NCBI GenBank assembly: GCA_964385705.1
Contig: CAYLQG010000005.1
Location: 1-41,096 of the forward strand
DNA length: 41,096 bases
Origin: DATKGN01 sp964385705
Lineage (GTDB): Bacteria > Patescibacteriota > Microgenomatia > UBA10105 > UBA927
Direction: 5' to 3'
Below, one piece after another: positions 15,823-24,481 of the stretch; the first letter of the stretch is position 1; each line of letters opens with the position of its first letter. The notes below the pieces were generated by a model. The model was not told where the DNA came from and did no database searches. It saw nothing but the letters and a program-made list of their open reading frames with translations. Made by a program: the position numbers and the translations under genes.

Positions 15823-16703
15823 GCTACTATCATACCCCCGTATTACTTGACGAGGTTGTCTCAGGCTTACACATTGAAGAGGGAAAGCGATATATCGACG
15901 CGACGCTTGGTGGCGGGGGTCATGCCTGGGAAATTATAAAACGGGGAGGAATTTTGCTTGGGATTGATGCGGATTGGGAAGCGGTGGGACACACGAGGGA
16001 AGAATTTAAACGGAACAAACAAGAATCGGCGGTGCCGGGTGAATGGAGTATTGTCCAGGGAAATTTTCGTGATATCGCGAAAATTGCAAAAAGGAACGGA
16101 TTTGATGAAGTAGCTGGTGTGTTATTTGACTTGGGAGTATCAAGCCGACAGCTGGATAGTGCGGACAAGGGATTTACCTATCGAATCGGGACAGGTCGAC
16201 TTGATATGCGGTTTGACCAGCTCGCCGGTGAGCCGGCAGATGCGTATGTGAATCGGGTCAGCGAGGAGGAGCTCTATGAAATTTTTTCAAAATTTGGTGA
16301 AGAGGAGCGTGCTCGGACAATTGCTCATGCTCTTGTCCGCGCCCGTTCGATAAAACCATTAAAAACAGCGGGTGATATCAACAAAGTCGTAATAGACATG
16401 ATTGGTAATGAGCACGCGTCACAGCCGACATTATCAAGGATATTTCAGGCGATCCGGATAGCCGTAAATGACGAACTGCGCGCTATTGAGGATGGTCTTA
16501 TCGGCGCTCATGACGTATTGCAAAAAAACGGAAGACTTGTGGTTATTAGTTTCCATTCGCTCGAGGACCGCATTGTTAAACAGGAAATGCGGAAAAGTTA
16601 CTGGCAGCTCGTAACCAAAAAACCTATTCGGGCAAGTGAAAAAGAACTGTATGAGAATGGACGGTCGCGGAGCGCAAAGCTTCGGATTGCACAAAAGCTA
16701 TGA
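15819..16703 (+). CDS. rsmH: 16S rRNA (cytosine1402-N4)-methyltransferase
   Basis: A 294-residue SAM-dependent methyltransferase that N4-methylates C1402 of 16S rRNA in the ribosomal P site. ATG 15819 was chosen because it gives the canonical N-terminus MSYYHTPVLLDEVV and overlaps the mraZ stop as ATGA; an in-frame start at 15771 would lie well inside mraZ. Motifs: DATLGGGGHAWEI (near 28, SAM loop), GVLFDLGVSSRQLDSADKGF (near 102), RLDMRFD and VISFHSLEDRIVK near 246. Length is close to the usual 300-315. Second gene of the dcw cluster. Confidence 0.96.
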   Translation: MSYYHTPVLLDEVVSGLHIEEGKRYIDATLGGGGHAWEIIKRGGILLGIDADWEAVGHTREEFKRNKQESAVPGEWSIVQGNFRDIAKIAKRNGFDEVAGVLFDLGVSSRQLDSADKGFTYRIGTGRLDMRFDQLAGEPADAYVNRVSEEELYEIFSKFGEEERARTIAHALVRARSIKPLKTAGDINKVVIDMIGNEHASQPTLSRIFQAIRIAVNDELRAIEDGLIGAHDVLQKNGRLVVISFHSLEDRIVKQEMRKSYWQLVTKKPIRASEKELYENGRSRSAKLRIAQKL

Positions 16704-17002
16704 ACAGTAAACTGATTATTATTTGTCTTAAAACCATCCCCGTGGTTATCGCCGTTTTTGCGATCGTCGAAATATTTTGTATCAATGAACTTGCCGGTTC
16801 AGGAAAGGTGGTCGAATCGGTCGATAATTCAATAGCCTCACTTCGGGCGGAGAATGATTTACTTGACCAACAGGTGGCGTCCGCTTCATCGCTTATGACG
16901 ATTGCCTCAGAATCACAACTGATGGGGTTTATCGCTCCGAATAAGTCTCAGTACCTCACCATCGCATCGGATGAATTACCGGTGGCTCTTCACACGCAAT
17001 AA
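16700..17002 (+). CDS. ftsL: FtsL/DivIC-like small division protein
   Basis: A 100-residue protein with a short cytoplasmic start, one membrane helix (about 5-27, IIICLKTIPVVIAVFAIVEI) and an outer heptad-like stretch at about 35-65 (VESVDNSIASLRAENDLLDQ) that should form a coiled coil. Sequence identity with FtsL is too low to see; the call rests on topology, size and the position between rsmH and ftsI, where ftsL normally lies. FtsL pairs with FtsB/DivIC and FtsQ and activates FtsW-FtsI. The start overlaps the rsmH stop by 4 bases. The 65 bases before ftsI contain no clear promoter. Confidence 0.7.
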   Translation: MNSKLIIICLKTIPVVIAVFAIVEIFCINELAGSGKVVESVDNSIASLRAENDLLDQQVASASSLMTIASESQLMGFIAPNKSQYLTIASDELPVALHTQ

Positions 17003-17067
17003 GATGTACATTCTTCATTGTAGGCGTAATAATAGGTATTATCGGATATAAACTGCCGGGAAAACAT

Positions 17068-18744
17068 ATGTGGAGGGTTAATGTATTATTTTTCCTTATT
17101 TTGTGCGCATTCGCGCTTATCATCGCACGGCTTTTCTATTGGCAGATACTGACTGGAGATACGCTCAGGCAGCAGGCATATGACCAATATAATCTTGAAT
17201 TAACGTTGCCGGCACAGCGCGGCCAGATTAACTTTTCTGATAGTGCACCGCTCGTTATGAATGAACCTTCGTATCTCGTATATGCCCAGCCGAAAGAGAT
17301 CAGTTCTAAAGAGCAATTTGCCCGCCTGGTTGCTCCGGTATTATCCCTTGATGAACAATCGGTTTTTTCGGATATCTCGGCTGAAGGGCGTGTGTGGGTG
17401 CCGCTCGCGAAAAAAATAGATACAGCCACGGTAGATACGCTTCAGCAACTTCACGAGCTGGGTTTGGGCTTTGAGCCTATGACGAAACGGTATTATCCTG
17501 AAGCTTCAATGGCCGCACAGTTGACCGGTTTCGTCGGCTCCGATCAGTACGGAAATGATAAGGGGTATTTCGGTCTTGAGGGATTTTATGATCGCGAGCT
17601 ACGCGGAAAAGACGGTTACATCCAGTCAGAAAAGGACGTGAACGGAGCGCCGATTCCGATTGAGGGTGAGACGCGCATTGAAGCAGAAAACGGAAGCACC
17701 CTGACGCTGTCAATTGACCGTACAATTCAGCGGATCGTTGAATTACGATTAAGCGAAGGTGTTGCCGCGTACGGCGCTAAAAGCGGATCAGTTGTCATCA
17801 TGGACCCATCAACCGGAGGGGTCCTCGCGATGGCGTCATACCCATCGTACGATCCGCTTAAATACGATGCGTTTGATAAATCGTTGTACGTAAACCCCGT
17901 GGTAGCAGATGCGTACGAACCCGGTTCAACATTTAAGGTTCTTGTGATGTCGGCCGCGATTAACGAGCACGTCGTAACTCCTGATACGGTCATGGATGAA
18001 AATGGGCCGGTCCAGGTGGGGCCTTATCTTATCAGAACGTGGGATAACCAATATCATGGTCCGCTAACGATGACGCAGGTTATTCAGAATTCGTCAAACG
18101 TCGGTATGGTTTTCGTGGAAAATAAATTAGGAAGAGATAAGATGCTTCAATATATTCATTCATTCGGATTCGGAGCGCTCACAAATATTGATTTACAGGA
18201 TGAAGCTACCCCCGAGCTTCGCCCTGATAGTGATTGGAAGGATATTGATCTTGCCACCGCGTCCTTCGGACAGGGAATTGCGGTAACACCTCTTCAAATG
18301 GTTCGCGCTGTATCGGCGATAGCCAATGGAGGGTGGCTTATGGAACCGCATGTTGTACAAAGTATTACGGACAGCCGCGGCAAAACTATCGATATACCGC
18401 CGAAACGGATACGCCAGGTTGTGTCTAAAGAGGCAACGGATCTAATGAGAGCAATCATGGTTAACGCCGTAGACAACGGTGAGGCGAAGTTCGCCAAACC
18501 CAAAGGATACGTCATCGCCGGCAAAACAGGAACGGCACAAATTCCTGTTGCGGGTCACTATGATGCGACCAAAACAATAGCTTCTTTCATCGGATTTGCT
18601 CCCGCCGACCATCCGTTATTTGTTATGTTGGTGACGATCAACCAGCCCACATCGTCCCAGTGGGGTTCGGAAACCGCGGCGCCTCTGTTCTTTACTATTG
18701 CGCATGACATCTTTATGTATAAAGGTATCCCGCCAAAGCCGTAA
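17068..18744 (+). CDS. ftsI: Division transpeptidase, class B penicillin-binding protein (FtsI/PBP2)
   Basis: A 558-residue bitopic enzyme that cross-links septal peptidoglycan. A membrane helix at about 5-24 is followed by RLFYWQILTGDTLRQQA, the usual start of the PBP dimerisation domain. The transpeptidase domain has all three active-site motifs: S287-T-F-K290 with the acylated serine, S342-S-N344, and K486-T-G488. It would be inhibited by beta-lactams. There are no obvious PASTA repeats at the C-terminus. Position after ftsL is canonical. In this frame no stop separates the gene from ftsL, so a slightly longer product with a non-ATG start cannot be excluded, but ATG 17068 gives a normal N-terminus. 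Confidence 0.93.
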   Translation: MWRVNVLFFLILCAFALIIARLFYWQILTGDTLRQQAYDQYNLELTLPAQRGQINFSDSAPLVMNEPSYLVYAQPKEISSKEQFARLVAPVLSLDEQSVFSDISAEGRVWVPLAKKIDTATVDTLQQLHELGLGFEPMTKRYYPEASMAAQLTGFVGSDQYGNDKGYFGLEGFYDRELRGKDGYIQSEKDVNGAPIPIEGETRIEAENGSTLTLSIDRTIQRIVELRLSEGVAAYGAKSGSVVIMDPSTGGVLAMASYPSYDPLKYDAFDKSLYVNPVVADAYEPGSTFKVLVMSAAINEHVVTPDTVMDENGPVQVGPYLIRTWDNQYHGPLTMTQVIQNSSNVGMVFVENKLGRDKMLQYIHSFGFGALTNIDLQDEATPELRPDSDWKDIDLATASFGQGIAVTPLQMVRAVSAIANGGWLMEPHVVQSITDSRGKTIDIPPKRIRQVVSKEATDLMRAIMVNAVDNGEAKFAKPKGYVIAGKTGTAQIPVAGHYDATKTIASFIGFAPADHPLFVMLVTINQPTSSQWGSETAAPLFFTIAHDIFMYKGIPPKP

Positions 18745-18767
18745 TTCAATCTATTTTGGGTGTAAGA

Positions 18768-18776
18768 TGGTATAAT
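18768..18776 (+). promoter_or_regulatory. Extended -10 promoter before the murE-like gene
   Basis: TGG directly precedes a perfect TATAAT (18771-18776), forming an extended -10 element. No good -35 is seen. The -10 ends 7 bases before the ATG at 18784, so the transcript would be leaderless or nearly so. Confidence 0.5.
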
Positions 18777-18783
18777 AAATATC

Positions 18784-19962
18784 ATGATCCGACGCCTCAA
18801 AGGGCTTTACCATCTCGCAATCGCCGTCGCAGCTAACATCTGGTTCGGATTTCCCGCCAAAAAGATTACCGTCATAGGAGTCACCGGAACGGACGGTAAA
18901 ACAACAACTACGACCATCATCTATGAAATATTGAAATCGGCCGGATATAAGGTGTCAATGATTTCGTCAGTTCATGCGGTGATCGGTGGGGTGTCATACG
19001 ATACCGGATTTCATGTCACGACTCCGGATGCTTTTTTTGTGCAGCAGTATCTTCGGAAAGCCGTTGATCACGGTGACACGCATATGGTACTTGAAGTTAC
19101 CTCTCACGGCCTTGCGCAACATCGGGTGCTCGGCATCCCGTTTACAGTAGGTGTTATTACAAACGTCACTCATGAACACCTTGATTGGCATAAGACATTT
19201 GCGGATTATTTGAATACAAAAATTTCCCTTCTTACGCGTTCAAAAATTGCTGTTATTAACAGGGATGAAGCGGAGCTTTTTAATACCGCTATGCCCCTTC
19301 TGAGAACACATGAAGTTATTACGTATGGTATCCGTAGGCAAGCAAAGATTACTCCTGAGGTGTATCCATTTACGACGAAGTTATTGGGAGAATTTAACCG
19401 ATATAACTGCCTTGCCGCGATTGCCGCTGCAACCGCAGTGGGAATTCAGTTTCCCGTAATAAAAAAAGCACTCGGAGAGTTTAACGGGGTTGTGGGTCGT
19501 ATGGAGGTAATCACGACAAAACCCTTTATCGTTATTGTGGATTTTGCCCACACACCCAACGCCATCGATCGGGCCCTAAGGAGTGCAAAAAAGTTAACAA
19601 AAAAGCGGCTCATCCATGTATTTGGAAGTGCCGGTCTCAGGGATCATACGAAGAGGCCGCTTATGGGCCACGCGTCAAGTCAATACGCTCATACAATCAT
19701 TTTGACTGAAGAAGATTACAGAACGGAAGATATTACGGTCATTATGGATGACATCCAGGCAGGTATAAAGAACAGTGTCCCGGTATATCGCTATCCAAAC
19801 CGTGGCAAGGCAATTGCGTACGCTCTTTCTATAGCACGGCCGGGAGACCTCGTTATCATCACCGGAAAAGGACACGAACGGAGTCTTTGCCGGGGGACGA
19901 AGGAATATCCCTGGAGTGATCAGGCGGAAGTACGTAAATTATTGCATATAAAGGCGTCATAA
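18784..19962 (+). CDS. murE: MurE-like Mur ligase lacking the N-terminal UDP-binding domain
   Basis: A 392-residue Mur ligase that should add the third stem-peptide residue using ATP. The P-loop GTDGKTT is at 35-41, against about 110-120 in normal MurE, so the UDP-binding domain 1 (about 80-90 residues) is missing. Only 39 bases separate it from ftsI, so no coding room exists for that domain. Residues 6-24 (KGLYHLAIAVAANIWFGF) are hydrophobic or amphipathic and may bind the membrane. Other MurE hallmarks are present: VTNVTHEHLDWH (near 126), DFAHTPNAI (near 258) and GKGHE (near 361). The DNPR specificity loop of diaminopimelate-adding enzymes is replaced by TEEDYRTED (308-316), with the arginine kept. 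The added amino acid is therefore uncertain. Confidence 0.85.
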   Translation: MIRRLKGLYHLAIAVAANIWFGFPAKKITVIGVTGTDGKTTTTTIIYEILKSAGYKVSMISSVHAVIGGVSYDTGFHVTTPDAFFVQQYLRKAVDHGDTHMVLEVTSHGLAQHRVLGIPFTVGVITNVTHEHLDWHKTFADYLNTKISLLTRSKIAVINRDEAELFNTAMPLLRTHEVITYGIRRQAKITPEVYPFTTKLLGEFNRYNCLAAIAAATAVGIQFPVIKKALGEFNGVVGRMEVITTKPFIVIVDFAHTPNAIDRALRSAKKLTKKRLIHVFGSAGLRDHTKRPLMGHASSQYAHTIILTEEDYRTEDITVIMDDIQAGIKNSVPVYRYPNRGKAIAYALSIARPGDLVIITGKGHERSLCRGTKEYPWSDQAEVRKLLHIKAS

Positions 19963-19971
19963 TTGTTTATT

Positions 19972-20718
19972 ATGCCTCTTGTACAGCATTCATCGTCCGT
20001 GGTTCAATCAAAGTCCCTGGAGTCGTTGCCTAAATTTATCCACGGATACTCAACCCGAAAGCTCGGCGATATGCGGCAGAAAGAAAATCGGAACCGCTTC
20101 CTTCAGGATGTAGCGCTTTTGCCGGATTCACTCGTTTTGGGTGAACAGGTCCATGGAAATCATGTTCAAATCATTGACAATACAGACAGTACGTTACTGC
20201 CCTCGGCGGATGCTATTATTGCCCGTTTGGATAACCGGGTGCAGAAACCGTTGAGCGTCGGGGTGCGTATTGCAGACTGTGTTCCTCTTTTGTTCGCTGA
20301 TAAAAAGGGTAACGCAATAGCTGTGGCTCACGCCGGATGGAAAGGCACACTCAAACAAATAACCTCGAACGTCGTAACATCACTGGTGTCGATCGGAGTC
20401 AACATAACGGATATTTATGTATCAATAGGTCCGCATATCGGTATGTGTTGTTATACTGTGCCTGAAGAACGGGCTCTTCAATTTATCGATGTGTATGGAA
20501 ATGATCCCAACGTTGCTTCAAAGATTGACGGTTCATGGCATTTGGACATCGGATATGTTAATTTATTGCAACTTAGGAAGAGTGGAATACCGAATACGCA
20601 TATTGACGCGAGGGTGATGTGTACATCCTGTCAGCATAATCTGTATTACTCATTCCGAAAAGACACGAAGGAAACATTTGGTGAAATGTTAGGTGTTATT
20701 GGAGTACGATATGAATAG
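19972..20718 (+). CDS. pgeF: Peptidoglycan editing factor PgeF (YfiH/LACC1 family)
   Basis: A 248-residue protein from ATG 19972; a TTG at 19963 would add only three residues. The metal-binding triad of the family is present: His61 in EQVHGNHV, Cys103 in RIADCVPLLF and His120 in VAHAGWKG. SIGPHIGMCCYTV near 147 and MCTSCQHNLYYSFR near the end are also characteristic. Family members act on purine nucleosides in vitro. In E. coli PgeF removes UDP-MurNAc-L-Ser, preventing serine from replacing alanine in the stem peptide. Its location directly before murC, the L-Ala-adding ligase, fits the editing role. The murC start overlaps its last bases. Confidence 0.92.
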   Translation: MPLVQHSSSVVQSKSLESLPKFIHGYSTRKLGDMRQKENRNRFLQDVALLPDSLVLGEQVHGNHVQIIDNTDSTLLPSADAIIARLDNRVQKPLSVGVRIADCVPLLFADKKGNAIAVAHAGWKGTLKQITSNVVTSLVSIGVNITDIYVSIGPHIGMCCYTVPEERALQFIDVYGNDPNVASKIDGSWHLDIGYVNLLQLRKSGIPNTHIDARVMCTSCQHNLYYSFRKDTKETFGEMLGVIGVRYE

Positions 20719-22156
20719 AGTGAAAAATACTGATGTATCATCGTTTTCGGATGTCCGTTCGCTTTATTTTGTCGGTATCAAAGGAATTGCCATGGCCTCG
20801 CTCGCTGTTTGGGCGAATGAAAAAGGGTGCCAGGTGACCGGTTCGGATGTTAGCGGCGAATTTCCGAGTGATGCGGTTCTGCAGGGAAAAGGGATACCGG
20901 TATTGCCGGGCTTTTTAGCCGCCAACATTTCTTCACAAGGTAAACCTGATCTCATCATTTATACAGGCGCCCACGGCGGGAGAGATAATCCGGAAGTTAT
21001 AGAGGGACGAAGACTGGGGATTCCTGTGTTGCCTCACGGGAAGGCCTTAGGGATTGCTATGGAGGGAAAGCATCAGATTTCGATCGCAGGGAGTCACGGA
21101 AAAACCACAACGACTGCTATTATTGCGACCATATTAGTTTCGGGCGGTATTGATCCGTCATACGCCATTGGGTGCGGTGAAGTGCGGGGGTTGGGGTTAC
21201 CCGGTCATTATGGTCTGGGTAGTTATTTTATTGCAGAAGCAGATGAATATATTACTGACCCCACACATGATCCGACTCCGAGATTTTTATGGCAAAAGCC
21301 GGAGATTCTTGTGGTTACGAATGTTGATTATGATCATCCTGACGCGTATCGTTCGCTTTCTGCGGTACAGGAGGCCTTTGAGAAACTGCTTCAACGTCAA
21401 ACAGGTCGAAAAATATGCATAGTGAATATAGATGATCCGGCAAGTCTCGTATTATTAAAACAACCGGCGGGTTCAACCATTATCACCTACGGCTGTTCGG
21501 ATAAGGCCCAGTATCAGGCAGAACATATTTCATTTCAGAGAGGGAAAACAACGTTCGAGATACTAAAGAATCAAGAAAAAATCGGAATATTCAGTATTCA
21601 TGTACCCGGTGAACACAACGTTCTCAATGCGCTTGCTGCGGCCATCGCATCTCATGAAGCAGGTCTCTCATGGGAGCAGGTACGGATTGGCCTTTCCCTA
21701 TACCGCGGGGCGAAACGCAGGTTTGAAGAAATCGGGCAGACTCACGGAGTTACATTTTTTGATGACTATGCACACCATCCGAAGGAAATCGCGGCAACGC
21801 TTGCGGCTGTGAGGGCGTGGTATCCAAAAGATCGTGTGATTGCGGTATTCCAGCCTCATACCTATTCCCGAACAAAATCGCTGTTGGGTGAGTTCGGTTC
21901 GGCATTTAGGGATGCGGATATCGTCGTGACCACTGATATCTACGGTTCCGCCCGGGAAACGGAAACGTTGGGGATGACGGGAGAGGTGTTTGCAAATGAG
22001 GTAAAAAAACATAATAACCTTGTCTGTTACGCACAAAATTCTGAAGCGGTGCATGCAGTCCTCACCTCGATGATCAAAAAGGACGATATCGTGATTCTTA
22101 TGGGTGCAGGTGATATATATTCGTGGGGGAAAGAAATTTATACGTCAATGATATAA
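20711..22156 (+). CDS. murC: UDP-N-acetylmuramate--L-alanine ligase
   Basis: A 481-residue Mur ligase that attaches L-alanine to UDP-MurNAc. ATG 20711 was chosen because GGAG at 20701-20704 is well placed, and the GTG at 20693 would add six odd residues. Unlike the MurE and MurF of this cluster it keeps domain 1: YFVGIKGIAMASLAVWA near 19 is the Rossmann-like UDP-binding start. The P-loop is GSHGKTT (127-133). FDDYAHHPKEIAATL (near 348) and FQPHTYSRT (near 378) mark MurC rather than Mpl. It overlaps pgeF by 8 bases and murB follows after 3 bases. Confidence 0.94.
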   Translation: MNRVKNTDVSSFSDVRSLYFVGIKGIAMASLAVWANEKGCQVTGSDVSGEFPSDAVLQGKGIPVLPGFLAANISSQGKPDLIIYTGAHGGRDNPEVIEGRRLGIPVLPHGKALGIAMEGKHQISIAGSHGKTTTTAIIATILVSGGIDPSYAIGCGEVRGLGLPGHYGLGSYFIAEADEYITDPTHDPTPRFLWQKPEILVVTNVDYDHPDAYRSLSAVQEAFEKLLQRQTGRKICIVNIDDPASLVLLKQPAGSTIITYGCSDKAQYQAEHISFQRGKTTFEILKNQEKIGIFSIHVPGEHNVLNALAAAIASHEAGLSWEQVRIGLSLYRGAKRRFEEIGQTHGVTFFDDYAHHPKEIAATLAAVRAWYPKDRVIAVFQPHTYSRTKSLLGEFGSAFRDADIVVTTDIYGSARETETLGMTGEVFANEVKKHNNLVCYAQNSEAVHAVLTSMIKKDDIVILMGAGDIYSWGKEIYTSMI

Positions 22157-22159
22157 CAT

Positions 22160-23143
22160 ATGGACGAAAAGATTCAAAAGTTTTTTTTACGCACATATCC
22201 GGGGAAAATTAAGATCAATGAACCGTTGGGTCGTTATACGACGTTCAAAATTGGCGGCCCGGCTGATTTGTTTTTTGATGCACGGACCACGGAAGAACTG
22301 ACGGAAATCGTGACGGCCGCACGAAAACTCTCGCTCCCGGTTTTTGTATTGGGCGGAGGAACGAATATTCTCATTGGTGATAAGGGTATAAGAGGAATGG
22401 TCGTTAAGAACAACACGAGCACCATCGTAACGCGGGGAGCAAGGGGAGAAGTCATCGGCGGGAAATCATATAGTCGAGTATATGTTGAGGCCGATAGCGG
22501 GGTTCTTATAAATAAATTAGTTCGCGTGACGGTAGATGAAGGCCTAGCGGGGCTTGAGATGCACTTGGGATTACCCGGCAGCGTGGGAGGTGCGGTGTAT
22601 ATGAATTCAAAATGGACGCACCCGGACGGATATGTCGGTGATGCCGTGTATCAGGCGGAAATTCTCACCCCCGGAGGTAACATTCAAACGGTCCCGCATT
22701 CATATTTCAAATTCGGTTATGACATGAGCCATATTCAAAAATCTCGTGATATCGTGATGCGGATCGTTTTTTCGCTTATCCGCGATACGAAGGAGCGTTT
22801 GTGGACTATTGCAAACGAAAGCATAGCGTACAGACGGCAGACACAGCCTCAGGGTGTATTTTCTGCAGGGTGTACATTCAAGAATATATCAAAAACTCAG
22901 GCGATGACGAGTCACCTTCCAAATGGTGCAACCTCTGCAGGCTTTTTGGTCGATCATGCCGGCTGCAAAGGTGTCCATATTGGTGACGCGGAGATTTCGA
23001 CCGTACATGCAAATTTTATTATTAACCATGGGCATGCTACGGCCGTTGATGTGATACAATTAATAGACAGAGCGAAAGAACAAGTTAAAAGGCAATATGG
23101 AGTGCTTTTGGAAGAAGAAATTCAGCGTATCGGGGAATTTTAA
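22160..23143 (+). CDS. murB: UDP-N-acetylenolpyruvoylglucosamine reductase
   Basis: A 327-residue FAD enzyme that reduces enolpyruvyl-UDP-GlcNAc to UDP-MurNAc with NADPH. FAD-binding motifs: YTTFKIGGPADLFF (near 26) and VLGGGTNILIGDKGIRG (near 63). LEMHLGLPGSVGGAVYMN (near 133) follows. The proton-donor position in FSAGCTFKN is a cysteine (Cys238), where E. coli has a serine; both occur in the family. The second catalytic acid lies in AEISTVHANFIIN near 275. The loop pattern fits type II enzymes. It sits 3 bases after murC and 3 before murA, so the three enzymes around UDP-MurNAc are made together. Confidence 0.94.
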   Translation: MDEKIQKFFLRTYPGKIKINEPLGRYTTFKIGGPADLFFDARTTEELTEIVTAARKLSLPVFVLGGGTNILIGDKGIRGMVVKNNTSTIVTRGARGEVIGGKSYSRVYVEADSGVLINKLVRVTVDEGLAGLEMHLGLPGSVGGAVYMNSKWTHPDGYVGDAVYQAEILTPGGNIQTVPHSYFKFGYDMSHIQKSRDIVMRIVFSLIRDTKERLWTIANESIAYRRQTQPQGVFSAGCTFKNISKTQAMTSHLPNGATSAGFLVDHAGCKGVHIGDAEISTVHANFIINHGHATAVDVIQLIDRAKEQVKRQYGVLLEEEIQRIGEF

Positions 23144-23146
23144 TTC

Positions 23147-24481
23147 ATGGATAAATTCGTTATAACCGGCGGTATTCCGCTTCACGGAGAGGTGACGATC
23201 GGTGGAGCAAAAAATGTTGCGCTAAAAGTCTTAGTTGCGTCGCTTCTGACGGATGAAGAACTTATCATCCACAACGTCCCGCTTCTACGGGATGTCATAT
23301 GCATGCTGGAGGTTCTTAAAAGCCTTGGTGTGACACACACAATGCACGATCACACTCTTGTGATACGGCACGTAGAGCGGAAAAACACAGTCGTTCCTCT
23401 GGAAGTGGGAGCGCGACTCCGGACATCTTCGATGGTCGTAGGACCCATGCTTGCACGGCTCGGTGAAGCGACGATCCCGAATCCCGGTGGGTGCAGGCTC
23501 GGGGCGCGGCCTATCGACCGGCATATGGAGGCGCTTAAACTTATGGGGGCTCATGTTGACTATCATTCGGATGACGGATATTTTTACCTTCAGGCAAAAA
23601 AATTGCACGGTGCAACTATTGAGTTTCCCAAAAATACACATACCGGGACTGAAACGCTCCTCCTTGCCGCAGTGTTAGCTGACGGCACCACAGTCCTAAA
23701 AAATGCCGCCGAGGAAGTAGAGATTGATGGCCTTATTTCGTTATTAAATGCAATGGGAGCGAGGATCACCAGGAGTGGTTTTCGAGAAATTACCATCGAG
23801 GGAGTGAAATTGCTTCACGGGGTTGAATATACCGTAATGCCGGACCGCAACGAAGAAGTAACATTTGCGATAGCTGCCGCGATTACCCACGGAGAGGTCA
23901 CGATCCATAATTCCCAGATATCAACACTCCGTGCATTTACCGACATATTTACGAAATCAGGAATGAAATTCAAACAACTTGATGATCATACAACACGGTA
24001 TTCAGGTCGGGGATCATTTAAGGCGACCGACATCGTCACGGCTCCACATCCGGGTTTTATGACCGATTGGCAGGCGCCCTGGGCGGTTTATATGACTCAA
24101 GCAAGGGGCACATCAACGATTCATGAAACAATTTTTGAAAGCAGGTTCTCGTACGTAGCGGAACTTAAGAAAATGGGTGCTGAAATTGATTTTTATGACC
24201 CTATCGTCAAAGACCCTAAAACATTTTATAATTTTAATTGGAAGGACCGCGTGGATGGCTATCATCAGGGGATCCGGATCAAAGGTCCTGTGAAACTGCA
24301 TAATGCGATTTTACATATTGATGATCTTCGGGCGGGCGCGACACTTATTTTAGCTGCGTTAGTGGCCGAGGGTGAAAGCTATATTCATGGGGCTGAACAG
24401 GTCGATCGCGGTTATGAGAAGATTGAAAAGCGACTCAGTCAGTTAGGGGCGAATATAAAAAGAATTTCGGAGGAATCATGA
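23147..24481 (+). CDS. murA: UDP-N-acetylglucosamine 1-carboxyvinyltransferase
   Basis: A 444-residue EPSP-synthase-fold enzyme that transfers enolpyruvate from PEP to UDP-GlcNAc, the first committed step of peptidoglycan synthesis. The start MDKFVITGGIPLHGEVTIGG and GGAKNVALKVLVASLL (18-33) match the family, with the substrate lysine in AKN. The catalytic loop PNPGGCRLGARPIDRHMEAL has Cys116, equivalent to Cys115 of E. coli, so fosfomycin sensitivity is expected. MPDRNEEVTFAIAAA near 233 corresponds to the usual D-R-I-E segment. Presence of murA inside the dcw cluster is less common than murB or murC. The nucleotidyltransferase gene starts within its stop codon. Confidence 0.93.
   Translation: MDKFVITGGIPLHGEVTIGGAKNVALKVLVASLLTDEELIIHNVPLLRDVICMLEVLKSLGVTHTMHDHTLVIRHVERKNTVVPLEVGARLRTSSMVVGPMLARLGEATIPNPGGCRLGARPIDRHMEALKLMGAHVDYHSDDGYFYLQAKKLHGATIEFPKNTHTGTETLLLAAVLADGTTVLKNAAEEVEIDGLISLLNAMGARITRSGFREITIEGVKLLHGVEYTVMPDRNEEVTFAIAAAITHGEVTIHNSQISTLRAFTDIFTKSGMKFKQLDDHTTRYSGRGSFKATDIVTAPHPGFMTDWQAPWAVYMTQARGTSTIHETIFESRFSYVAELKKMGAEIDFYDPIVKDPKTFYNFNWKDRVDGYHQGIRIKGPVKLHNAILHIDDLRAGATLILAALVAEGESYIHGAEQVDRGYEKIEKRLSQLGANIKRISEES

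Noticed and set aside
17004..17051. Small ATG frame between ftsL-like gene and ftsI (15 codons)
   Set aside because: No ribosome-binding site, no recognisable peptide features; probably chance.
18757..18772. TGGGT and TGGTA before the murE-like gene, possible second MraZ site
   Set aside because: Only two boxes and their spacing is 11, not 10; the second overlaps an extended -10 element and is better explained that way.
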